Assembly: GCF_017488845.2 (NCBI RefSeq)
Contig: NZ_CP083371.1
Coordinates: forward strand, 1,612,001 to 1,676,000
Direction: 5' to 3'
From: Ensifer canadensis
GTDB lineage: Bacteria > Pseudomonadota > Alphaproteobacteria > Rhizobiales > Rhizobiaceae
Length of the DNA stretch: 64,000 bases
Of this stretch, positions 35,048 to 43,147 are shown in pieces. Both the position numbers and the translations under genes were made by a program. Under the pieces are notes generated by a model, which did not search any database, was not told the origin of the DNA, and worked only from the letters and a program-made list of their open reading frames with translations. Numbering within the stretch: position 1 is the stretch's first letter; every line of letters starts with the position of its first letter.

Positions 35048-35269
35048 CCGTAACGGGTCACACAGTGTTGATCGCGCGGTTATCGGCACCTTAGTGGTCC
35101 AAAACCCAAATGCTTCAGCTAATTAGGACCGGTACCCACCCGGCCGGATTAAGCTCATATCGATGTGATTTCCCGCCATTACTAATCCTCTTGGGTAATA
35201 TTCCTAACCGCCGGTTGTTTGCTATATACTTAAGTACAATCGAATGGACCGAAGAGAGAGTGCGCCTTT
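35048..35269. promoter_or_regulatory. Leader region of the Crp/Fnr-type gene
   Basis: An AT-richer stretch of 222 bases with no gene. ATTAC (35178-35182) and GTAAT (35195-35199) form an inverted repeat with a 12-base spacer, and TTCCTAACC follows. TATACTTAAG (35224-35233) could be the -10 area. Patches of TTAGG/CCTAA here recall the dyad at 2856-2875. Confidence 0.35.
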
Positions 35270-35986
35270 ATGGTGGGGCAACTTGGGGCATTTATAGGAT
35301 CGTCACGGTTTAGAGAATTGTCGAGTTTCGACACGGATCAGCAGAGGTCCGAACTCTCCGTGGCGCGAAAACGGGTATTCCCGGCGGGCTCGATACTATT
35401 CGAGCCCGAAGGTCGATCATGCGTCCTGTTCTTCATCTCCGGCTGGTGCGTCAGCCGGAAGATTCTGGCAAATGGCACCCGCATCGTCATCGATTTCATG
35501 CTGCGCGGAGATATGCTCTGGACCCTGTCGTCGGAAATGACGCAGGAAACAATCCAGGCGCTGTCCGACGTTGCCGTCTACGAGTTCGCGGTGCCTCCCG
35601 GCACCGGCGGCCCCAATCTGTCGCAGAGAATCCAGCAGAACTTCGTGCACGAGATGCTCAAGCGCCAGGTCAGGATGACCGAGCGGCTGGCAAACATCGC
35701 ACGTCGCGACGCACTGGAGCGTACCGGGCATCTCTTGCTCGAGCTCGCAGTCCGCGCCGGTAAACCCGACAGGCCGGGATTTGACGGTTTCGATTGCCCG
35801 CTGACGCAGTCCGACATCGGCGACGCCGTCGGCTTGTCGACCGTGCACATCAATCGCGTTCTGAAGGAGATGCGGTTGAAGGGATTGCTGTCGTTCAGGA
35901 ATGGCATCGTCGAATTTCTCGATCGCAGACGCCTGGCCGAATTGGTGGACTTCGATCCGGGCTATCTCAGCACGAATCCCGGTTGA
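35270..35986 (+). CDS. Crp/Fnr-family transcriptional regulator
   Basis: A 238-residue regulator. Residues about 20-120 form a cyclic-nucleotide-binding-like beta-barrel (KRVFPAGSILFEPEGRSCVLFFISGWCVSRKIL, then IVIDFMLRGDMLW), followed by a dimerisation helix and a winged helix-turn-helix (about 175-220: CPLTQSDIGDAVGLSTVHINRVLKEMRLKGLLSF). There is no N-terminal Cys cluster, so it is not an oxygen-sensing FNR. The ligand-contact Arg-Ser pair of true CRP is not evident, so the effector is uncertain. The position after the pyruvyl transferase and before the LuxR-type gene suggests control of the polysaccharide and possibly the NRPS genes. A Crp-like half-palindrome lies just downstream at 36033-36047, in front of the LuxR gene. 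Confidence 0.9.
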   Translation: MVGQLGAFIGSSRFRELSSFDTDQQRSELSVARKRVFPAGSILFEPEGRSCVLFFISGWCVSRKILANGTRIVIDFMLRGDMLWTLSSEMTQETIQALSDVAVYEFAVPPGTGGPNLSQRIQQNFVHEMLKRQVRMTERLANIARRDALERTGHLLLELAVRAGKPDRPGFDGFDCPLTQSDIGDAVGLSTVHINRVLKEMRLKGLLSFRNGIVEFLDRRRLAELVDFDPGYLSTNPG

Positions 35987-36032
35987 TTCATTGCGAGGGC
36001 TTTAACCTGTGTTAATGCGCACCGACAATATA

Positions 36033-36047
36033 TGTGATCTGATTACA
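36033..36047. promoter_or_regulatory. Crp/Fnr-like binding site candidate
   Basis: TGTGAT (36033-36038), three bases, ATTACA (36042-36047): an inverted repeat with one mismatched pair, close to the TGTGA...TCACA class. It lies 107 bases before the LuxR-type start and just after the Crp/Fnr-type gene, in a markedly AT-rich leader. The spacing is one base shorter than the classic CRP site. Confidence 0.4.
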
Positions 36048-36154
36048 AAATTATAAGAAGAAAATACGAGAGGACTCCGAGGGAATATCAACACCAATAC
36101 TTGTATCTAGAATATTTACACCTAACAAAATAAGAATAAAAAGGAGAAAATTCA

Positions 36155-36922
36155 ATGGATATTCGTACAGCAACAATTGCAAGAACCTCCACGACGCGAC
36201 CAACATCCCTCCCAAGCGTGCTTGAACAGCGTCTGCCCCAAAGTCTGGCGGGTTCGGATATGACCGATCAGGAGGAAGATCTCGACTACATCCTGCTCAT
36301 CGACCCTCGTGCTCTCGACCGGGAGTGCCTGTCGAAAAGCCTGACGGGCTATGACCCCGGCCTGACGATCGTCACAGTCGGATCCTTTGACGAGTGGCGC
36401 GGCCGCAAATTGCAGACAGACCCTTCCGCCGTTCTTCTCATCGTCGGCGGCGGCAAAGTGGGTGACCTTGCCGTCTGCGAAAAGATCGAAACTCTGGTTG
36501 AGAAGTTCAAATACAGCCCGGTGATCGTTGTTGCCGAAACGGATGAACTCGGCCAAATTCTTAAGGCATTGGAATGCGGTGCCCGTGGCTACATTCCAAG
36601 CAATGTCGGCATCAATGTCGCCGCCGAAGCGATTGCGCTGGCGCGCGCCGGTGGCGTCTTCGTTCCGGCAAGCAGTATCCTGACGATGAGAGAGGCAATA
36701 AATTCGGTCGTGAATGGCGCCCGTTGCTCCGACAGTCTGTTCACGCCTCGGGAAATCGAAGTCGCCGAAGCCTTGCGCCGTGGAAAGGCAAACAAGATCA
36801 TCGCCTATGAGATGGATCTGTGTGAAAGCACCGTGAAGGTTCACATCAGAAACATCATGAAAAAGCTGAACGCGACCAACCGCACCGAGGTCGCCTACAA
36901 GATCAGAGAATTCATGAAGTAA
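36155..36922 (+). CDS. LuxR-type regulator with degenerate receiver domain
   Basis: A 255-residue protein. Residues 1-42 are a Ser/Thr-rich extension. Residues 44-170 have the fold pattern of a response-regulator receiver (YILLIDPRALDRECLSKSLTG, then SPVIVVAETDE and CGARGYIPSN). The phosphoacceptor Asp expected at the end of strand 3 is missing (AVLLIVGGGKVG near 92-103), and the strand-5 Lys is replaced (GYIPS). The C-terminal GerE/LuxR helix-turn-helix is intact (195-250: LFTPREIEVAEALRRGKANKIIAYEMDLCESTVKVHIRNIMKKLNA). It therefore probably acts without phosphorylation. The start is well supported by AAGGAG eight bases upstream. As the last gene of the polysaccharide block it is a candidate local regulator; no cognate kinase is adjacent. 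Confidence 0.88.
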   Translation: MDIRTATIARTSTTRPTSLPSVLEQRLPQSLAGSDMTDQEEDLDYILLIDPRALDRECLSKSLTGYDPGLTIVTVGSFDEWRGRKLQTDPSAVLLIVGGGKVGDLAVCEKIETLVEKFKYSPVIVVAETDELGQILKALECGARGYIPSNVGINVAAEAIALARAGGVFVPASSILTMREAINSVVNGARCSDSLFTPREIEVAEALRRGKANKIIAYEMDLCESTVKVHIRNIMKKLNATNRTEVAYKIREFMK

Positions 36923-37149
36923 GCCGCCGATAGCAAACGAACCGGCAGACGTTGCGAATAACGGCGGCTCCGGCAGGCGTGTTTTTGATCAAGGCTTGCT
37001 GACCGTGGTTTGCAATCGGCTGACTCGTCTCCTATATCCGGCATCCGGGCGATATGGGGCGGCATGTGTAGTTTCGAGATGCGCCCCGGCAAGAGATTGT
37101 CGGGGATGCCGTTGCGGCGCACGAAATGGCGCATGCCCGTGAGCCTCGG

Positions 37150-37758
37150 TCAACGGCTTCCGGCACCATTGACGAGATTGAGTATGAGTTGATGGATATT
37201 GCCGCCATCACTGAGTTCGACGCGGTCGAAGTCCCGGCTTCTCTGGCGTTGAGCAACAGACAGCTCGCCGAGCCGCCTCGTCAGCTCAGTCCTGATCTTG
37301 CGGCAGTTGGGGTCTGCGTCTACCGAGAGCCCGACTGATGTGGTCTTGATCGCCTTCACCAGATCCTTGATGTAGTCGCCGTGAACAAGCTCGTGCTTGC
37401 GAACGCCTGCGAAAAAGGTTTCCCAGTTCTCTACCATGCCCCCCTGCAGCGGCTTCGACGGCTTCGGCAGCGTATAGGTGATGATGAGCTTCGGCTTGGC
37501 CGAAACGAGCGTGCAGGCGTTGCCTTGCGGTTCGTATTTCCGGGTCCAGGTCAGCTTGAAGTCCGTGTGAGCGATGGCCCGAACCAGCCCGCCGACCTTT
37601 GGCCCCCGCTCGCCGATCGACGCATAAAGCTCGGCGCCGGTCTGCCCCGAGATCGCATAGGTGCGGACCTTTTCCACCGCCTGCCATTCCGCATGCGCCA
37701 TGCACGGCAACGAAAATGCGCAAACCATCGTACTGCAGAAGAAAACGCTTCGCTTCAC
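37150..37758 (-). CDS. DUF922 family secreted Zn-peptidase-like protein
   Basis: A 202-residue protein with a signal peptide (MKRSVFFCSTMVCAFSLPCMAHA, cleaved near residue 23). The mature part belongs to DUF922 (PF06037), predicted periplasmic Zn-dependent proteases: an N-terminal Tyr-rich strand (EKVRTYAISGQTGAELYASIGERGP), a TWTRKY strand, and the HExxH-type motif in VRKHELVHGDYI near residues 120-131, which would bind zinc. Two Cys (CTLVSAK and NCRKIRTEL) may pair. The C-terminal 25 residues look poorly conserved. It stands between the LuxR-type gene and the efflux operon, apparently as a single transcription unit. The substrate is unknown. Confidence 0.82.
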   Translation of the reverse strand: MKRSVFFCSTMVCAFSLPCMAHAEWQAVEKVRTYAISGQTGAELYASIGERGPKVGGLVRAIAHTDFKLTWTRKYEPQGNACTLVSAKPKLIITYTLPKPSKPLQGGMVENWETFFAGVRKHELVHGDYIKDLVKAIKTTSVGLSVDADPNCRKIRTELTRRLGELSVAQRQRSRDFDRVELSDGGNIHQLILNLVNGAGSR

Positions 37759-37833
37759 CCGAATCCCCTGGAAGGCACCTGAACGCGGGCGACCCTACTG
37801 CATAATTTCCAGATCGGCATCGATTTATGGAGA

Positions 37834-37863
37834 AAGGCGGCCGCACAATCGCGCGGCCACCTT
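37834..37863 (-). terminator. Intrinsic terminator candidate after the RND operon
   Basis: Read on the minus strand: a GC-rich stem whose arms are GGTGGCCGC and GCGGCCGCC (one internal mismatch), an eight-base loop, then TTTCTCC. It starts 59 bases after the RND pump stop codon and fits the end of the TetR-MFP-RND operon. Confidence 0.55.
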
Positions 37864-37921
37864 CAATCGATAGTGCGCTCCGGGGACGCCGAGCTGGTAG
37901 CTGCTATGGCGGAGGTCAGTG

Positions 37922-40900
37922 CTACTCGGCAGCAACCGCAGGCGGATAGATCATCGGCGCCGCAGACTCGGCCTTGCCCGCTTCACCGGATTCCGGTTCT
38001 GATGTCTGCTTCTTCGGTTCCCGGCCGAAGAAGAGCGCGTAACCGGCCGGCAGCACCAGAATTGTCAGAACGGTGGCGACAAGGATGCCGCCCATCATCG
38101 CATAGGCCAAGGGCCCCCAGAAGACGCCGCGCGAGATCGGGATCAGCGCCAGAACCGCGGTCAGTGCTGTCAGCGTGATCGGGCGGAACCTGCGCACGGC
38201 CGAGCCGATGATAGCTTCGGAGCGATCCATGCCCGCGGCAATGTCCTGATCGATCTGGTCCACCAGGATGATCGAATTGCGCATGATGATGCCGAGCAAC
38301 GCGATAACCCCGAGGATGGCGACGAAGCCGAAGGGGGCGCCGCTGATCAGCAGCGCCGCCGCCGCCCCGATTATGCCGAGCGGACCGGTTGCCAGAACCA
38401 GCATCGCCTTGCCGAAATGCTGCAGCTGGACCATCAAGAGCACGACGATGACCGCCAGCATGATCGGCGCCTTGGCGGCGATCGAACCCTGGCTTTCGGC
38501 CGCGTCTTCGGCGCCGCCCTGGATGCTGATGCTGTATCCGGGCGAAAGACCATCGCGCAGCGTCTGCATGTCGCCATACATCTTCAACGCCACATCGTTC
38601 GGCTGCACGCCGTCGGGCAAGGTGCCGCGAACGGTAATCGTCGGCAGCCGGTCCCTGCGCCATTCGATGCCTTGCTCGAGCACGGGCACGACCTTGGCCA
38701 CCTGAGACAACGGAACGAAGCTGCCGAAATCGGTCGGGATGTAGACGGATTCCACCGACGAGAGCAGCGCACGGGTCGCATCCGGCTCACGGGCGACGAT
38801 CGAGACCGTCTCCTCGCCATCACGGAAGTTGTCGAGCGGCACGCCGGACATGGTGGCCTGCAGCATCTGCCGGACGCGCTGCGAGGTGACGCCGAGCGCA
38901 CGGGCGCGATCCTGGTCGATAACCAGCTTCATTGCCGTCACCGGCTCCAGCCAATCGTCGTGCACGGCACCAAGCTGCGGGTTTTCGGCAAACTTCGCCT
39001 TCACCTGGTCGGCGATGCGGCGCACCTCCTGGCGGTCCGGACCCATGACGCGCATCTGCACCGGCCAGCCGGTCGGCGGGCCGAGGAAGAGGCGATCGAC
39101 CTTGGAGCGGATCGACGGGAAATCCTCGGCAAGGATCTTGCGCAGCTTGACGATCAGCCGTTCGCGTGCCGGCTCGTCATTGGCCATCACGAGGAGCTGG
39201 GCGAAATTCGGATTGCGCAATTGCTGGTCAAGCGGCAGGAAGAAGCGCGGCGCGCCCTCGCCGATATAGGTCGCGATGAAGCGTTTGTCCGCATCGTCGA
39301 TCATCCGCGCTTCGAGCGCCTTGGCCTCACTTTCGACTTGCTTGATGCTGGTGCCTTCCGGCAGCCAGAGATCGACGAGGATTTCCGGACGGGAGGATTG
39401 CGGGAAGAAGTTCTTGGGTATGAACTGGAACGCCCACAGGCTGACGAAGAAGGCGACAAGCATCATCGACAGCACGATGATGCGATGGTGAACCGCCCAG
39501 GAGACCGTCGAGCGCAGCCGCCGATAAAAACGAGTGTCGAAGACATCGTGATGGCCGCCGGCATGGGAGCGCTGCTTCAGGATCATGTTGCCGAGCCAGG
39601 GCGTGAAGTAGACGGCGACGAACCACGAGACCACCAGCGCGATGCCGACGACGTAGAACAGCGAGCGGACATATTCGCCCGCCGTCGAGGCGGCAAAACC
39701 GACCGGGATGAAGCCGGCGGTGGTAATCAGCGTGCCCGTTAGCATCGGGAAGGCCGTCGAAGAATAGGCGAAGCTTGCTGCCTCGACCTTGACCAGCCCC
39801 TCCTCCAGCTTGCGCTCCATCATCTCGACAACAATCATCGCGTCATCGACCAGGAGCCCGAGAGCGATGATCAGCGCCCCGAGCGAGATGCGCTGCAGGT
39901 CAATGCCAAGCTCGTACATGATGGCAAAGGTCGCCGCCAGCACCAGCGGAATGGTGATGGCGATCACCAGGCCGGAGCGCCAGCCGATCGACAGGAACGA
40001 GACAACAAGCACAATCACCAGCGCCTCGCCGAGCGCCTTCATGAATTCGCCGACGGCTTCCGTGACCACTTCCGGCTGGTTGGAGATCTGATCGACGACC
40101 ATGCCATAGGGCAATGCCGCCTCGAAACGCTGATAGGTCTCTTCGACGGCCGTACCGACATCGGTCACCTTGAAGCCCTTGGCCATCACCACGCCGATCT
40201 GCACGCTGTCCTGACCGTTGAAGCGGAACTTGCGAGAATAGGGATCCTCCAGCCCCGAGGAGACGGTGGCGATATCGCCGAGGCGGGTGACCTGCCCACC
40301 GGCCGTCAGGCTGAGGTTGCGCAGATCCTCGACCTTGTCGAGGCCGCCCTCGACGGAAATGCGCACGGAGCGCGAACCGGTATCGACCGAACCTGCGGGA
40401 TCGACATTGTTCTGACCGGCGATGGTATTCCTGAGGTCGTTGAGCGTCAGCCCGCGCGCAGCCAACACCTTGGAAGAAACGTCGATATAGATCTTTTCGG
40501 GTTGATCGCCGAGGATCACCGCCTTCTCGACGCCGGGTGTCGTCAGCAGCATGTCGCGCGCCTGGATCGCGAACTTCTTCAGTTCGGGATAGCTGTAACC
40601 GTCGCCGCTCAATGAATGCAGCGTGATGAAGGTGTCGCCGAACTCGTCGTTGAAATAGGGCCCGTGCAGCCCTTCCGGCAGCTCACTGGCGATATCACCG
40701 ACTTTCTTGCGGACCTGATAGAACGCGTCGGCCACCTGCTGGGCATTCGTGTCACCCTCGACCTGCAGGGTGATGATCGCGCTTCCGGCGCGGGTATAGG
40801 AGCGCACGAAATCGAGATGCGGGGTTTCCTGCAGCTTGCGCTCGATCTTGTTGACGACCTGATCCTCCATCTCCTGGATCGAGGCGCCCGGCCAGAAAGC

Positions 40901-41083
40901 CTGCACGACCATGACGCGGAAGGTGAAGTCCGGATCTTCCTTCTGCCCCATCCGCATCAAACCGAGCGCGCCGGTGATGATGATCAGGCCGAACAGGAAC
41001 CGCGCGATACTGGGATGGGCGATCGCCCAGCGCGAAAGATTGAAAGGCCGTTTTTCTTCTGACGGTAGGGACATCGGCATCAT
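37922..41083 (-). CDS. RND-family efflux transporter permease
   Basis: A 1053-residue inner-membrane pump of the AcrB/hydrophobe-amphiphile efflux class. The first span lies at about residues 28-45, followed by a large periplasmic loop; spans 2-6 begin near residue 340 (LGEALVIVLVVSFLSIGWRSGLVIAITIPLVLA). The proton-relay pair is in ALGLLVDDAMIVVEMMERK, the equivalent of AcrB Asp407-Asp408. A second periplasmic loop and spans 8-12 complete the duplicated architecture (LVATVLTILVLPAGYALFFG near the end). It would form a trimer and export hydrophobic compounds with the membrane-fusion protein encoded 17 bases upstream; no outer-membrane factor gene is present, so TolC from elsewhere is presumed. 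Transcribed with the TetR gene, so probably derepressed by its ligand. Confidence 0.92.
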   Translation of the reverse strand: MMPMSLPSEEKRPFNLSRWAIAHPSIARFLFGLIIITGALGLMRMGQKEDPDFTFRVMVVQAFWPGASIQEMEDQVVNKIERKLQETPHLDFVRSYTRAGSAIITLQVEGDTNAQQVADAFYQVRKKVGDIASELPEGLHGPYFNDEFGDTFITLHSLSGDGYSYPELKKFAIQARDMLLTTPGVEKAVILGDQPEKIYIDVSSKVLAARGLTLNDLRNTIAGQNNVDPAGSVDTGSRSVRISVEGGLDKVEDLRNLSLTAGGQVTRLGDIATVSSGLEDPYSRKFRFNGQDSVQIGVVMAKGFKVTDVGTAVEETYQRFEAALPYGMVVDQISNQPEVVTEAVGEFMKALGEALVIVLVVSFLSIGWRSGLVIAITIPLVLAATFAIMYELGIDLQRISLGALIIALGLLVDDAMIVVEMMERKLEEGLVKVEAASFAYSSTAFPMLTGTLITTAGFIPVGFAASTAGEYVRSLFYVVGIALVVSWFVAVYFTPWLGNMILKQRSHAGGHHDVFDTRFYRRLRSTVSWAVHHRIIVLSMMLVAFFVSLWAFQFIPKNFFPQSSRPEILVDLWLPEGTSIKQVESEAKALEARMIDDADKRFIATYIGEGAPRFFLPLDQQLRNPNFAQLLVMANDEPARERLIVKLRKILAEDFPSIRSKVDRLFLGPPTGWPVQMRVMGPDRQEVRRIADQVKAKFAENPQLGAVHDDWLEPVTAMKLVIDQDRARALGVTSQRVRQMLQATMSGVPLDNFRDGEETVSIVAREPDATRALLSSVESVYIPTDFGSFVPLSQVAKVVPVLEQGIEWRRDRLPTITVRGTLPDGVQPNDVALKMYGDMQTLRDGLSPGYSISIQGGAEDAAESQGSIAAKAPIMLAVIVVLLMVQLQHFGKAMLVLATGPLGIIGAAAALLISGAPFGFVAILGVIALLGIIMRNSIILVDQIDQDIAAGMDRSEAIIGSAVRRFRPITLTALTAVLALIPISRGVFWGPLAYAMMGGILVATVLTILVLPAGYALFFGREPKKQTSEPESGEAGKAESAAPMIYPPAVAAE

Positions 41084-41100
41084 TCCGCGGTTGGGTTGGT

Positions 41101-42258
41101 TCAGCGCACGATTTCGGCGGCTGCGGTCTTGTCGGTCGCGGCGGACTGGCGGGCGATATCGCCCGATATCGCAACCTTCAGGTCTTCGGTCATGAACTGC
41201 GTGCCGGCGGCAACGATCAGATCGCCGCGCTTCAGCCCGTCGACCACGCGCACGCCCTCGCCGGTAAAGTCGGCAACGGTGATCGTCCTGCTCTTCACGG
41301 TCTCGCTGTCACGGTCGACGACCCACACCGTTGTTTCACCGTCCTTCTGAGCCAAAGCGCTCAAGGGCACGGACATGTGGCGCTCGGCGTCATCAGCCGA
41401 AGCCAGGATGGTTGCGGTCATGCCGAGCAGAATGCGCGGATCGTTGGGCAGACTGACGCGCACGGCAAAAGTTCGCGACGGCTGTTCGGCACTGCCCGCG
41501 ACCTCGCGCACCTTGCCGTCGAGGATCAGGCCCTGATCGGACCAGAAGCCGGCCTTTACCGCCATGCCCGGTTTGAAATTGGCGACATCGACTTCCGGGA
41601 CGGCGATGAGCACTTCCTTCTCGCCGTCGACGGCGACGGTGGCGACAGGCGTGCCGGAGCCGACCACCTGTCCGACATCGGCAGCAATTGCAGCGACGAT
41701 GCCGCTACGGTCAGCAACCAGTTCGGTATAGGTCACCTGGTTCTTCGCCTGGGACAGCGCCGAGCTTGCGGCATCGCGCGTTGCCACGGCCTGGTTATGG
41801 CTGAGTGTTGCCTGGTCGAGCTGCGCCTGGGAGGCGACTTTCCGGGCAAAGAGTTGTTCGGCGCGTGCGCGAACCAATGCGGTCGTCTCGACCTGGCGCT
41901 CGGCGGCCTCAAGGTTCGCGGCCGCACTCTTGACTGAAAGATCATAGTCCGTCGCATCGATGCGGGCGAGCGGATCGCCGGACTTCACCCGGTCGCCGAC
42001 ATTCACCAGGCGCTCGGTGATCTTGCCGTTGATGCGAAAGCCGAGGTTCATTTCCGTTCGGGCACGCACCACACCGGAATAGTTCATCTGCCGCGCTTGT
42101 CCGGCATCGCTGATTTCGACCACCTTGACCGGCCGCACGACCGGCTTGGCTTCCTCCTGCTCCTGCGAGCAGGCTGCCAGCACCAGGGACATCGCGGCAA
42201 GAAGAGCCATCCTTGCGCTCAACGCGAAACGGCTACGGGTTTGAACGGGCATAGACAT
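41101..42258 (-). CDS. RND efflux membrane-fusion lipoprotein
   Basis: A 385-residue periplasmic adaptor. The N terminus is a lipoprotein signal peptide ending LVLAAC, so the mature protein starts at the lipidated Cys. The body has the usual order: first half lipoyl (MNYSGVVRARTEMNLGFRINGKI), an alpha-helical hairpin (AAANLEAAERQVETTALVRARAEQLFARKVASQAQLDQA), second half lipoyl (YTELVADRSGIVAAIAADVGQVV), then beta-barrel and membrane-proximal domains. It bridges the inner-membrane pump to a TolC-type channel. I chose the ATG ending at 42258 because GAGGAG lies seven bases upstream; the reading 13 codons longer has no ribosome site. It starts 61 bases after the TetR stop in the same direction. 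Confidence 0.9.
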   Translation of the reverse strand: MSMPVQTRSRFALSARMALLAAMSLVLAACSQEQEEAKPVVRPVKVVEISDAGQARQMNYSGVVRARTEMNLGFRINGKITERLVNVGDRVKSGDPLARIDATDYDLSVKSAAANLEAAERQVETTALVRARAEQLFARKVASQAQLDQATLSHNQAVATRDAASSALSQAKNQVTYTELVADRSGIVAAIAADVGQVVGSGTPVATVAVDGEKEVLIAVPEVDVANFKPGMAVKAGFWSDQGLILDGKVREVAGSAEQPSRTFAVRVSLPNDPRILLGMTATILASADDAERHMSVPLSALAQKDGETTVWVVDRDSETVKSRTITVADFTGEGVRVVDGLKRGDLIVAAGTQFMTEDLKVAISGDIARQSAATDKTAAAEIVR

Positions 42259-42319
42259 TTCCGCACTCCTCGGCGGCATCAGCCACACGGTACACATCGG
42301 GGGCCGCTACCCGGCCTGG

Positions 42320-42928
42320 TCAGTTTTTCAGTGCCTTGATCGCAAATTCGATCAGTTCATCCGGCGTCGCCCGATTTTCCTTCGAGAGACATTGAGCCAC
42401 CATCTGCGGGTGGCAGAGGATCACGGTCGCGGCGCCGAAACATCTGGAGGCCGCGTCGGCGTCCTGTTCGGGGAATTCGCCCGCGAGAATGCCTTCGCGG
42501 ATCACATCGGCGACAAGGGCGTGCAGACGATCGATGTGCTTGTCGATCACGTGCCAGTCGCGTTCCATCGCGATGACGACCATCTCGTGCACCTTCTGGT
42601 CGTCGAGCATGACCTCCACCGTCATTTGATGCTGCGCGCGGATATATTGCCGCAAGCGCTCGGTCGCGCTCAGCGACTGCCGGCAGATGTCCTGAGCCTG
42701 CTGATAGCTGGCAGCCAGCATGCGGCCGCAGATCGCCTGATGGATCTCCGCCTTCGAAGCGAAGAAACGGTAGATATTGGCGGGCGACATGCCGAGATCG
42801 CGGGCGATGTCGGCCACATTGGTCTTCGAATAGCCGAAATGCCGAAACAGCCGCTCGGCCGCATCCAGGATCCGCGAGACGTTTTCCTGACGCGTCGCGT
42901 CCAGCTGGCTGTCGATGCTGTCATCCAT
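42320..42928 (-). CDS. TetR-family regulator of the RND efflux operon
   Basis: A 202-residue repressor. The N-terminal helix-turn-helix (about residues 15-60: NVSRILDAAERLFRHFGYSKTNVADIARDLGMSPANIYRFFASKAEI) is a textbook TetR_N domain. The C-terminal all-helical part (70-200) would bind an inducer and dimerise; its AMERDWHVIDKHIDRLHALVADVIREGI segment resembles the YbjK/TetR_C groups controlling efflux. It is the first gene of the TetR-MFP-RND operon, and a long perfect inverted repeat begins five bases upstream of its ATG, so autoregulation is likely. No strong ribosome site is visible because the repeat's arm occupies that position. Confidence 0.9.
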   Translation of the reverse strand: MDDSIDSQLDATRQENVSRILDAAERLFRHFGYSKTNVADIARDLGMSPANIYRFFASKAEIHQAICGRMLAASYQQAQDICRQSLSATERLRQYIRAQHQMTVEVMLDDQKVHEMVVIAMERDWHVIDKHIDRLHALVADVIREGILAGEFPEQDADAASRCFGAATVILCHPQMVAQCLSKENRATPDELIEFAIKALKN

Positions 42929-42932
42929 GTAA

Positions 42933-42994
42933 GTCCGCTTTCGATTTACGACTGACGATTTTCATATTTCGTCAGTCGTAAATCGAAAGCGGAC
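42933..42994. promoter_or_regulatory. 26-bp perfect inverted repeat before tetR (operator candidate)
   Basis: Left arm 42933-42958 and right arm 42969-42994 are perfect reverse complements over 26 bases, separated by a 10-base AT-rich loop (42959-42968). It ends five bases from the TetR start codon on the minus strand. Each arm contains TTTACGACTGAC. The length exceeds a usual TetR operator and would form a stable hairpin over the ribosome binding site if transcribed. Confidence 0.7.
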
Positions 42995-43147
42995 CTACGT
43001 CAACCGAAACGAGCCACTTTTCGCCTCACGTTATGGTGTCCGCTCGCCAGAGAATTTGCATGTCGTTGACTCGGCACGCGGCGGTGGTTACTGCCGAATC
43101 CTGGAGCACCCGCCCCATGGAATTTCAGCGCAAAGGGTTCGCGTTCA

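Noticed and set aside
36895..37134. Minus-strand 79-codon frame between the LuxR-type and DUF922 genes
   Set aside because: Overlaps the LuxR gene end, has no ribosome site or recognisable features.
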